This document shows positions 17,692 through 24,933 of a stretch of DNA of 64,000 nt, in pieces (the first letter of the stretch is position 1; each line of letters opens with the position of its first letter). The stretch spans positions 1,364,001 through 1,428,000 of the forward strand of contig JADJRJ010000028.1 of NCBI GenBank assembly GCA_016712265.1. The letters are read 5' to 3'. Origin of the DNA: Gemmatimonadota bacterium (lineage in GTDB: Bacteria; Gemmatimonadota; Gemmatimonadetes; Gemmatimonadales; Gemmatimonadaceae). The translations under genes were made by a program, and so were the position numbers. The notes under the pieces are model-generated. The model did no database searches. It saw only the letters and a program-made list of their open reading frames with translations, and had not been told where the DNA came from.

Positions 17692-19401
17692 TCAGCCTGT
17701 ACGGCGTTCGCCCTCCGCGGCGACCAGTCGCTGGACCAGGGCCACCGGCAGGGCCCCGTGTGCGAGGAACCGGTCATGAAAGCTGCGCAGGGAGAATGCA
17801 CGTCCCTCACGGGTCGCCGCCGCCCGGCGTGCCTCATGGACTCCTTGCGTCCCAAACCAGTACATCATGGCGGTCCCAGGGAACATGCTGTTCTTGGTCG
17901 CCTCGGCCCGCGCCATCTCCGGCGTCATCCCCACGGTATCGACGTAGAGGTGGATCGCGTCGTCGAAGGAGCGGCGCCCCGTGTGAAACTCCAGGTCCAC
18001 GAGGGCACGGGCCAGCATCCGCACGCGCGTGTGCTGCTCGGCGACGCGCTCCTCTAGTGTGAGGAACCCGACCTCTTCCATGAGGTCGGTGGCGTAACAC
18101 GCCCAGCCCTCGGCCATCGTGCCACCCTGGAGCATGGCAATTCGGCTGGCGCAGTCGGCCGCCGCGATGCGCCCGACCCGCGTGGGCGCGCGGTAGGCAT
18201 ACCAGTTCTGGACGTGGTGGCCCAGCGCCCCATGATGAACGACATGGTTGAGCTTGATCGTCGAGTGGTTCCACGCGCGGAGGTGCCGCGCGCGGGAGTC
18301 ATCGTCCAGGCCGTCGACTGGCGTGACCACGTAGTCGTAGACCGGGTAGGTGTCGAAGGGCGCTGGGGAGCGGTAGTACAGGTAATACAGGGACGGAGCG
18401 GCCATCCGCGTCCATTCGGGGATGGGCACGTACTGGATCGGGGCATCCGGCCAGGTGACGAGGTCGTGGGCGTCTGAGGCAGCGCGACAGGCGTCCCAGC
18501 ATTGGTGGAATGCGGCGAGGTAGTCTTCCGCGGACGGATGGTCCTGCGAGAGTCGCTCTTGCACCTCGGCCAGGGAGCTGGCACCAGCCTCCCGGATGCG
18601 CGCCGAGAGGAGCGCCTGATGCTCCGGCAGGGCGCCCAGGACCTCGCGGCGCAGCTCGTCCGCGGATCGGCCGATCCAATGGCCCCGATGAATGCAGGCG
18701 TCGAGCAGTTCCTCCCCGGCGGGTCGGGCCACATCGCTGGTGCGCGTGACGTCGTCGAGCGCAGCGGCGGCGGCGTGTACGGCCCCCGCGGCGCCCTGGG
18801 CGGCGTCTACCAGTGCCTGGGTGCGATCGTCCGCGAATGCCATCGCCTGACACCACCGCGGGATGCCGTCGGTCAGGAGGCGTTCCATCGCCGCCGCCTC
18901 GCGACGTGCGCGGTCCGCCCACGTGGCCGGGACGGGGTGTGCGGCGACGGTGGCCATCGCCCCGGCGAGGAACCGGGGGATGGCACGGAGGCGCTGCAAG
19001 AGGAACGAGGCGCGCTGGGTGGGTGGTGCGAAATCTCGGGTCACCAGGCCAACGACCGAGAACGCCGCTTCACCGATAACCAACGATGGATTGCCGCGCG
19101 TGAAATGGGGCGAGGCCAGTTCTGCGAGCGTGAGGTCGACGTGGGAGCGAGCGACCGCGCGATCGATCGCCGGCCAGTCTTCCGGCATCAGGTGGCGGTC
19201 GAGAGCGTCGGGCTCGCCGAGCGCTTGTCCGACCACCCGCCACCGGTGGATCGCCCGCTCGTGCCCGTCCGGGGACCAATCCGGGAGCCGGTGGTCGTGG
19301 GCATGGACGCCGATGAACGTGGCGTCGACCGGGCGTAAGTCGTAGAGCGTCTCGAAAAACGTATCGAGCGCGTCTGGTGAAGGGGACTGCGCGGTGGTCA
19401 C
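17692..19401 (-). CDS. DUF885 family protein, probable metallopeptidase
   Basis: About 569 residues. The C-terminal half has HHGALGHHVQNW followed by EGWACYATDLMEEVGF, the DUF885 arrangement of His and Glu that resembles a zinc peptidase active site (HExxGHH-like, then EGW). Here the first motif has His-His rather than His-Glu, as far as I recall the family consensus; that change deserves checking. No clear signal peptide is seen from GTG 19401, so it may be cytoplasmic; a longer start (19452) would overlap the upstream gene. It precedes a peptide-binding lipoprotein and permeases, consistent with peptide uptake and breakdown. Confidence 0.8.
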   Translation of the reverse strand: MTTAQSPSPDALDTFFETLYDLRPVDATFIGVHAHDHRLPDWSPDGHERAIHRWRVVGQALGEPDALDRHLMPEDWPAIDRAVARSHVDLTLAELASPHFTRGNPSLVIGEAAFSVVGLVTRDFAPPTQRASFLLQRLRAIPRFLAGAMATVAAHPVPATWADRARREAAAMERLLTDGIPRWCQAMAFADDRTQALVDAAQGAAGAVHAAAAALDDVTRTSDVARPAGEELLDACIHRGHWIGRSADELRREVLGALPEHQALLSARIREAGASSLAEVQERLSQDHPSAEDYLAAFHQCWDACRAASDAHDLVTWPDAPIQYVPIPEWTRMAAPSLYYLYYRSPAPFDTYPVYDYVVTPVDGLDDDSRARHLRAWNHSTIKLNHVVHHGALGHHVQNWYAYRAPTRVGRIAAADCASRIAMLQGGTMAEGWACYATDLMEEVGFLTLEERVAEQHTRVRMLARALVDLEFHTGRRSFDDAIHLYVDTVGMTPEMARAEATKNSMFPGTAMMYWFGTQGVHEARRAAATREGRAFSLRSFHDRFLAHGALPVALVQRLVAAEGERRTG

Positions 19402-19424
19402 GCGATCCGGCCCTGGTGGTGCGC

Positions 19425-20558
19425 TCACTGCGGCAGGGGCAGGGAGACCCATCGTCGCTGCCGGAACGACACCTCGACGGCGTTGATCACTTCCTGCACG
19501 CGTGCCCCGTCCATGAAGTCGCCCTCGTTGATTGGGTCTGGCGACTGGATCTCGCCGAGGAACGAGGAGATGAGGTTGGCATAGAAGAGCGTGCGCCAGG
19601 CCTCGCGCTTGTGCCCGCCGACCGGGTAATACGCCGCGGGAACCTCGAGCTCCTTGAACTCGACGTCGTCCGGACGCGCGGCCTTGAGCACCTCGCAGAC
19701 CCCGAATTCCTCCACCAGGCGACAGATCAGCGCGCCGTGGCTTCCGTAGACCCTGGCTTCGATGCCGGGGTAGTTGCCGACGGTGACAAAGGACGTCTGC
19801 ACGCTGCCTAACGCGCCGTTGGCGAACTCGCCGATGAAGATGTCGCCATCGTCAATGTTCATGCGCATCATCCGCCCGGTCGCGCGCACCATGCGTTCGG
19901 GGATGAAGTTGCGCATGGTCCCGACCACCTCGCGGTAGGGGGCGCCCACCGCCCACATCCCAATGTCAATGATCGGCGCGCCATAGCCTTCGAGGGACGA
20001 CACCTGGATGACGGCGGGATCGGCGTCCGGATCCACCTGGCGGAGGGGGTTCATCGGGTCGAGCCACTGGGAATTCTGCTCGTACCCGTTGAAGATGAAC
20101 GGCGTGCCGATAAAGCCATCGTCGATGAGCGCCTTCATGTACCGCATGGCCGGCGCGTATCGAAAGGTGAAGCCGAGCTTGGTCTTGAGCCCCTTGGACC
20201 TGGCGAACTCGGCCGCCCGAATGGTCTCGCGAAAGTCGTAGGCGACGGGCTTCTCGCAGAGAACGTGTTTCCCTGCGTCCAGGGCCCCCCACGCCAGGTC
20301 GAAGTGTGTGGCGGACGGCGTGCAGACGTCGATGAGGTCGATGTCCTCGCGGCGAAAGAGTTCGGTATGATCGGTCGTCACCACCGGAATTCCCATGTCG
20401 GTGGCGAGCGCGTCGGCCAGGTCACGCTGCGGGTCGCAGATCGCGACAACCTCGCACCGCGGGTCCCGCTTGAAGCCGGGCACGTGGGCCAGTCGTGCCC
20501 ATGCACCAGCGCCAAGGACGGCGACACGGACCTTTCTCGAGGGATCGACGTATGTCAT
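19425..20558 (-). CDS. Gfo/Idh/MocA family oxidoreductase
   Basis: About 377 residues from ATG 20558 (MTYVDPSRKV). The Rossmann motif AVLGAGAWARLAHVPG binds NAD(P); DVCTPSATH and HVLCEKPVAYD (EKP, catalytic Lys) follow. The C-terminal domain has the family's beta-sheet region. Such enzymes oxidise sugars, inositols or related compounds; the substrate is not evident. It is first in a leftward run that continues with the DUF885 protein and the peptide transporter, with a gap of about 24 bases to the latter's preferred start. CGTTAGGC lies at 19806-19813 on the coding strand. Confidence 0.9.
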   Translation of the reverse strand: MTYVDPSRKVRVAVLGAGAWARLAHVPGFKRDPRCEVVAICDPQRDLADALATDMGIPVVTTDHTELFRREDIDLIDVCTPSATHFDLAWGALDAGKHVLCEKPVAYDFRETIRAAEFARSKGLKTKLGFTFRYAPAMRYMKALIDDGFIGTPFIFNGYEQNSQWLDPMNPLRQVDPDADPAVIQVSSLEGYGAPIIDIGMWAVGAPYREVVGTMRNFIPERMVRATGRMMRMNIDDGDIFIGEFANGALGSVQTSFVTVGNYPGIEARVYGSHGALICRLVEEFGVCEVLKAARPDDVEFKELEVPAAYYPVGGHKREAWRTLFYANLISSFLGEIQSPDPINEGDFMDGARVQEVINAVEVSFRQRRWVSLPLPQ

Positions 20559-20661
20559 CAGGGGAGGGTGTAGCGTGGCGGCCAATGTATTCGTCTGTGG
20601 GGGGCGGGGCCAGCGAGCTCCCGGACTTGCCTTACCGATACGACGTTCACGAGACTACAGC

Positions 20662-21210
20662 ATGACTCTCCTACCTCGATTCCTCCGCTACTTGCCGGCC
20701 TTCGCGCTTGTCGTAGGCTGCATCGACTACGAGGCCAAGAAGCGCAACGAAGCGGATGTCCGGGCCCAGCGAGCCACCAATAGCATCGAAGCCAAGCGAA
20801 GTGGCGCGGGCAAGGCCGGTGGGTCAAACGCGAAACTCCAGGGTATCAATCGCGCCACCGGCGAGGCGCTCTCGCCCAAAGGCGAGGCGCCGTTCGAGGA
20901 GGTGCGCGGCTACATCGTCCGCGGAACGGACGAGTCCTCATTCCGCCGCTGTGGATCGTCGCGGGTGTACTACACGCGCCTGGCTCCACCTGCCGCGGCC
21001 CAGGTGGCGCAGCGCTACCGGTTTCGCGCGAACGCGCTCCTTTCACCCGTCTACTTCGCGGTGATGGGACGCATGGTGGACGATACCGTGACGGTCGGTA
21101 CGCACACCTACACCGCGGTCATCGAGATCTCCGATATCCTGGGGGACAAAAGCGAGGGCACCCCGGCGTGCGCGCCGCCCCCACGCGGCAGCATGATCGC
21201 GAGTCGTTAG
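20662..21210 (+). CDS. Hypothetical lipoprotein
   Basis: 182 residues from ATG 20662. The signal LPAFALVVGC followed by IDYE is a lipobox. The mature part has a polar, lysine- and alanine-rich N-terminal stretch (about residues 25-60), then a mixed region containing paired Cys (CGSS near the middle, ACAPPP near the end). I do not recognise a family. It is divergent from the oxidoreductase gene. Its stop codon overlaps that of the convergent VanZ-like gene by three bases, inside a CGTTAGGC octamer at 21205-21212. Confidence 0.7.
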   Translation: MTLLPRFLRYLPAFALVVGCIDYEAKKRNEADVRAQRATNSIEAKRSGAGKAGGSNAKLQGINRATGEALSPKGEAPFEEVRGYIVRGTDESSFRRCGSSRVYYTRLAPPAAAQVAQRYRFRANALLSPVYFAVMGRMVDDTVTVGTHTYTAVIEISDILGDKSEGTPACAPPPRGSMIASR

Positions 21211-22493
21211 GCTTCGGTCCGGCCGGCCTCGCCGAGGAGCACCAGCACCTGGCGCCGCTGCAGGTAATACAACCATCCGCCGTAGACGCCGGCCAGCGTG
21301 ACCAGCACCCCGCGCGCCAGGCTGGCGCCGTGCCCGATATGGAAGCCGCGCAGGGACTCGACGAGCAGTGCCCCGGCCAGGGAGAAGGCCAGCAGGCGGG
21401 GCGCACCGTTCGAGAAACGCTGCAACGCGCGACCGCGATGTTCCGCCACGGCGTATCCGCCAAGGGTGAACGCGGCCACCAGTTCGAGGAGTCGCAGGAT
21501 CTCCGTTCGCGTCCACTCGGACGCCACGCCGGGAAATCCGATCCCGATCTGCCACGTGCCAACGCCTTCGATCAACGGGCCGGCCCCCAGCAGCAGGGCG
21601 TACGCCACGAACGTCGGCACACACGACAACAGCACCAGCACCTCATACCGACGCTCGCGCCCGTCCACGCGCCCACTGTCCAGTCGTCCCCGCGCGAACG
21701 TGGCCAGGACCGTGCACACGAGACCAACGGCCACAATCACCCCGTGTCGTGCCAACAGCGGGAACGCGCCCGCCAGATACCACATCCCGGTGAATAGTGC
21801 GGTGGTTCGTGACGAGACCCGTCGGTCCGGCCCGAAGTGATGTCGCTGGAGCCCGCCGGCGACCAGCGCGCCGGTCAACCCGACGAGCAGTGAGAGGGCG
21901 GCGTGCTCAGGGGCGTCGCCACTCGCGAGTGCGTTCAGCCACAACAACGGCACCATCAGGTAGATCAAGCCCATCAGGGGCAGCTCCAGTGACAGCCGGC
22001 CGACCAGGTCACCTTCGCCTGCGAGGCGCCGGAGCGTGAGGTCGCTGAGGGCTGCCCCCAACCACGCCCCCATCGCGTTCGCCGCGACGTCTGCCACGGA
22101 CGAATACCGTTCGACTTCGAACAGCTGGGCCACCTCGATGGCCGTGGAGACCAGCGCCCCGAACCACAACACGCGAAATGCCGAATGCCGTCGGTGATGT
22201 TCGCTGGCCACCCGGTACAGGAAGCCGAGGGGGACGAACAGCAGGACATTCGCCGTGATGTCGAGCGCACTGCCCGTGAACAGCACCCGCCAGGCGAGGG
22301 GACGGGAAAACTGGAACGGGAGCAACGTGATGATCAACGTCACCGCGAACAGGTACCCCAGGACAGCGAGCCCGAGCTGGGACAGGGACCGCCGCGGCAC
22401 GCCGGGGTGCGTCAGAGGGGCCGCGTTCGGGCCAACGGACGGAGTCCCGGCGGGGGTCGCCAGGCGCGCGGGGGGTCGGTGGAATTCAGGCAT
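21207..22493 (-). CDS. VanZ-like polytopic membrane protein
   Basis: 428 residues and about 11-12 hydrophobic segments. The N-terminal third has the VanZ-like pattern: LPFQFSR, DITANVLLFVPLGFLYR, FGALVSTAIEVAQLF and SSVADVAANAMGAWLGA. This is longer than usual VanZ proteins (about 130-200 residues); the second half adds a further membrane region of unknown function. VanZ-like proteins often occur beside exopolysaccharide and exosortase genes, as here: the exosortase gene is divergent, 73 bases away. I chose ATG 22493; longer frame extension overlaps the exosortase gene and is not credible. Confidence 0.8.
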   Translation of the reverse strand: MPEFHRPPARLATPAGTPSVGPNAAPLTHPGVPRRSLSQLGLAVLGYLFAVTLIITLLPFQFSRPLAWRVLFTGSALDITANVLLFVPLGFLYRVASEHHRRHSAFRVLWFGALVSTAIEVAQLFEVERYSSVADVAANAMGAWLGAALSDLTLRRLAGEGDLVGRLSLELPLMGLIYLMVPLLWLNALASGDAPEHAALSLLVGLTGALVAGGLQRHHFGPDRRVSSRTTALFTGMWYLAGAFPLLARHGVIVAVGLVCTVLATFARGRLDSGRVDGRERRYEVLVLLSCVPTFVAYALLLGAGPLIEGVGTWQIGIGFPGVASEWTRTEILRLLELVAAFTLGGYAVAEHRGRALQRFSNGAPRLLAFSLAGALLVESLRGFHIGHGASLARGVLVTLAGVYGGWLYYLQRRQVLVLLGEAGRTEA

Positions 22494-22566
22494 ACGGCAG
22501 CCGTGAGTATCGGCGCCTATGATCGTCAATATTGAGTAGCCACCTTCCGGCTTAATTCCGGACAGA

Positions 22567-23460
22567 ATGACCGCGCCAGCCTTCCCGACCGCACCGAGAG
22601 TAGAGTTGCCTGGTTCCCCGGCCCACCTGGGGATCACGGCCGTTCTGTTTGCCGCCCTCTTCTGGGCGCCCTTTGCCAATACGGCAGCGGCATGGTGGAA
22701 CGATCCCGATTCGTCACACGGCCTGCTGCTCGCCCCGCTTTCCGTCTGGCTGGCGTGGCGCGCGGGGCGCGTGCCCAATGCCAAGGGGCAACGCGCCCTG
22801 GGCCTCGCGCTCATCGTCGTCGCCATCCTGTTTCGGTATGTCGCTGCCCTCGCGGCCGAGGCCTTTGTCGGTCGCGCAGCGATGCTGCTCGCCCTCGGCG
22901 GCCTCGTGACGTGGGGTTGGGGGCTTCGCCAGTTGATGCACTGGTGGCTTCCCGTGCTGCTCCTTGGGTTGAGCATGCCGCTCCCTGAGATCGTCCTGGG
23001 TTCCCTCGCGCTCCCGCTGCAGTTCCAGGCGTCCAAGCTTGGCGCCGCCCTGCTGGCCACTCGGGGCATTCCAGTCCATCTCGACGGCAATGTGATCCGG
23101 CTCCCGGGGCATGATTTGTTTGTGACCGAGGCGTGCAGCGGACTGCGGTCATTGACTGCCTTGTTGAGCCTTGGAGTGCTGCTTGGTGGGCTGGTGTTGC
23201 GTCATCCAGTCTCGCGCGTGGCAATCGTTGCGCTGTCGATCCCCGTGGCCGTCGTCATCAATGGCGTGCGGGTGTTCGGTACGGGTTTCCTGGTGGCCTT
23301 CGTGGATCCAAAGCTCGCGGAGGGGTTCTCTCACATGACCGAGGGCTGGCTGCTGTTCCTGGTCGCGTTCGGTATCCTCGGAATCATCACCTGGGGCGCC
23401 CTGAAAGCCGAGGCGCGCTGGTTGGGAGCGCCGCGTCGAGAGGAGGCAGCCCATGTCTAG
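22567..23460 (+). CDS. Exosortase (EpsH/XrtA-like transpeptidase)
   Basis: 297 residues with about eight membrane helices. The three catalytic residues of exosortases are present: Cys190 in TEACSGLRSL, Arg235 in NGVRVFGTGFL and His256 in GFSHMTEGWLLF. Exosortases cleave PEP-CTERM sorting signals on exported proteins, usually linked with exopolysaccharide production. An EpsI-type gene follows directly with an 8-base overlap, which is the common pair. I found no protein with a PEP-CTERM tail within the window, so the substrates must be encoded elsewhere. The upstream 70 bases are AT-richer than the surroundings and probably hold divergent promoters. Confidence 0.94.
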   Translation: MTAPAFPTAPRVELPGSPAHLGITAVLFAALFWAPFANTAAAWWNDPDSSHGLLLAPLSVWLAWRAGRVPNAKGQRALGLALIVVAILFRYVAALAAEAFVGRAAMLLALGGLVTWGWGLRQLMHWWLPVLLLGLSMPLPEIVLGSLALPLQFQASKLGAALLATRGIPVHLDGNVIRLPGHDLFVTEACSGLRSLTALLSLGVLLGGLVLRHPVSRVAIVALSIPVAVVINGVRVFGTGFLVAFVDPKLAEGFSHMTEGWLLFLVAFGILGIITWGALKAEARWLGAPRREEAAHV

Positions 23461-24130
23461 GTCTGGTGCGTGGGTTCCAGCGGGACTCTTGGGCCTCGGG
23501 CTCGCCCTGGTCCAGTCCGCTGGCCGACAGGAGACCGCGACGCTTGCACGTCCCCTGGCCGAGCTCCCGCGGCAAATTGCGGGAGCCGCTGGAGACGAGC
23601 GCCCACTGACCCCGGAGGAGATTCGCGTCGCGGGGGTTTCCGACTACCTGTTCCGAATCTTCCGTCGCGACTCGACCAGTGCGTTCTCCGTGTACGTGGG
23701 GTACTACGCGTCGCAGGCGACAGGCAAGACCATCCACTCGCCTCGCAACTGCCTGCCGGGGGCCGGGTGGCAGGTGGTGGAGTCGGGGACGCAGCAGGTG
23801 GCGCTCCGCGGCGCCCCCGTCACGGTGAACCGGTACATCATCGCGAACGGCCCGCTGCAAGCGGTGGTGCTGTATTGGTACCAGGGACGCGGGCGTATCT
23901 CACACTCGGAGTACGGGGTGAAGTGGGAACTGCTCCGTGACGCAGCAACGCGCGGCCGGACCGAGGAGGCGCTCGTGCGGGTGATGGTGCCCATCGCCCC
24001 ATCGAAGGCCTTCACCGAGACAGATTGGCGTGAGCGCCGCCTGACCGCCGAGGGGTTGGCGCTCGAGGTCGCCGGCGAAGTCCTGCCCCTGCTGGACGGC
24101 GCCCTACCGCCGTGGGTGACGGCAACCTAG
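23453..24130 (+). CDS. epsI: EpsI family protein (DUF3485), exosortase partner
   Basis: 225 residues, beginning inside the last codons of the exosortase gene. A hydrophobic N-terminus acts as signal anchor. The core is the EpsI signature YYASQATGKTIHSPRNCLPG, followed by GW, and later RYIIANG and LYWYQGRGR. EpsI proteins are encoded with or fused to exosortases and are thought to work in the same envelope process; biochemical function is unproven. Length is normal for a stand-alone EpsI domain. The overlap implies translational coupling with the exosortase. Confidence 0.92.
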   Translation: MSRSGAWVPAGLLGLGLALVQSAGRQETATLARPLAELPRQIAGAAGDERPLTPEEIRVAGVSDYLFRIFRRDSTSAFSVYVGYYASQATGKTIHSPRNCLPGAGWQVVESGTQQVALRGAPVTVNRYIIANGPLQAVVLYWYQGRGRISHSEYGVKWELLRDAATRGRTEEALVRVMVPIAPSKAFTETDWRERRLTAEGLALEVAGEVLPLLDGALPPWVTAT

Positions 24131-24172
24131 GTCGGGTTAAACAGCGCCATCCCGGGGCCGATACTCCCCGGC

Positions 24173-24847
24173 ATGAAGTCCCGATCCTTCGTCCTCTCGG
24201 CCGGTGCGGCGCTCCTCCTGACTTCGTGCGGGAAGGAAGCCGTGGTGGTACAAACCCCCGGGTCCATCAGCCTGGTGCAGGGGAACCTGCAGTCGGTCCA
24301 GGGGGGGCTCGAGCTTCCCAACCCGATCGTCGTCCGGCTGCTCGATACGGAAGGGCTGCCGATCGCGAAAACGGCGATCGGATTCTCCGTGGTTATTGGT
24401 GGCGGCGCGGTGGCTCCGGGAAGCGCCATCTCCGATGAAAACGGGGAAGCCAAGACCAAGTGGATCCTGGGTACGTCCGATGCCAACCAGACATTGCAGG
24501 CTCGGGCCCCAGGACTCGACCCATTGAGCATCAACGCGATTGCCCTGCTGCCCACCGACATGCTCGTGGCCCAGGGTGGCAACCAGACAGCCAAGCCCTC
24601 GGCCGCGCTGCCCAACCCGATCGTGATCCGGGTGGTTGGCCCGAACAACGCGCCCATGAAGGGCGTCGCCGTGGCGTTTCAGGTGATCGTCGGCGGAGGG
24701 CTGATCTCGCCGCAGTCCGGCTTGACCAATGCGTTAGGCGAGGTCACTGCGCGGTGGAGTCTCGGTTCAGCCGTGGGCGCACAAGCCCTGGCGATATCGA
24801 GCGGTAACCTGCAGCCGATCACGCTCAACGCCATTGCGGTGCCGTGA
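24173..24847 (+). CDS. Lipoprotein with two Ig-like (Big/invasin-type) repeats
   Basis: 224 residues. The signal MKSRSFVLSAGAALLLTSC is a lipobox. Two repeats of about 95 residues follow, each with NPIVVR/NPIVIR, a hydrophobic strand (AIGFSVVIGGG and AVAFQVIVGGG), then a Gly- and Ala-rich strand ending LSINAIALLP or ITLNAIAVP. This matches bacterial Ig-like folds used in surface or adhesion proteins. It lies just after the exosortase pair but has no PEP-CTERM tail. A perfect bidirectional hairpin lies after the stop codon. CGTTAGGC occurs at 24732-24739. Confidence 0.82.
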   Translation: MKSRSFVLSAGAALLLTSCGKEAVVVQTPGSISLVQGNLQSVQGGLELPNPIVVRLLDTEGLPIAKTAIGFSVVIGGGAVAPGSAISDENGEAKTKWILGTSDANQTLQARAPGLDPLSINAIALLPTDMLVAQGGNQTAKPSAALPNPIVIRVVGPNNAPMKGVAVAFQVIVGGGLISPQSGLTNALGEVTARWSLGSAVGAQALAISSGNLQPITLNAIAVP

Positions 24848-24868
24848 GCGCAAACCTCCCCACAACGA

Positions 24869-24900
24869 CACGAGCGGCTGCCGGAAGGCAGCCGCTCGTG
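24869..24900. terminator. Perfect hairpin between convergent genes
   Basis: A 14-base-pair perfect stem (24869-24882 with 24887-24900) and a GGAA tetraloop. It lies between the stops of the Ig-like lipoprotein gene and the TonB receptor gene, so it can serve both directions. No T-run follows on either strand, so termination efficiency is uncertain. Confidence 0.75.
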
Positions 24901-24933
24901 CGTTGAGGCTCCAGCACTGATGAACTGCGCCGA

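Noticed and set aside
22518..22523. TATGAT upstream of the exosortase as a -10 box
   Set aside because: The region is AT-rich, but no matching -35 is seen at the right distance, and sigma factors of this organism are unknown.
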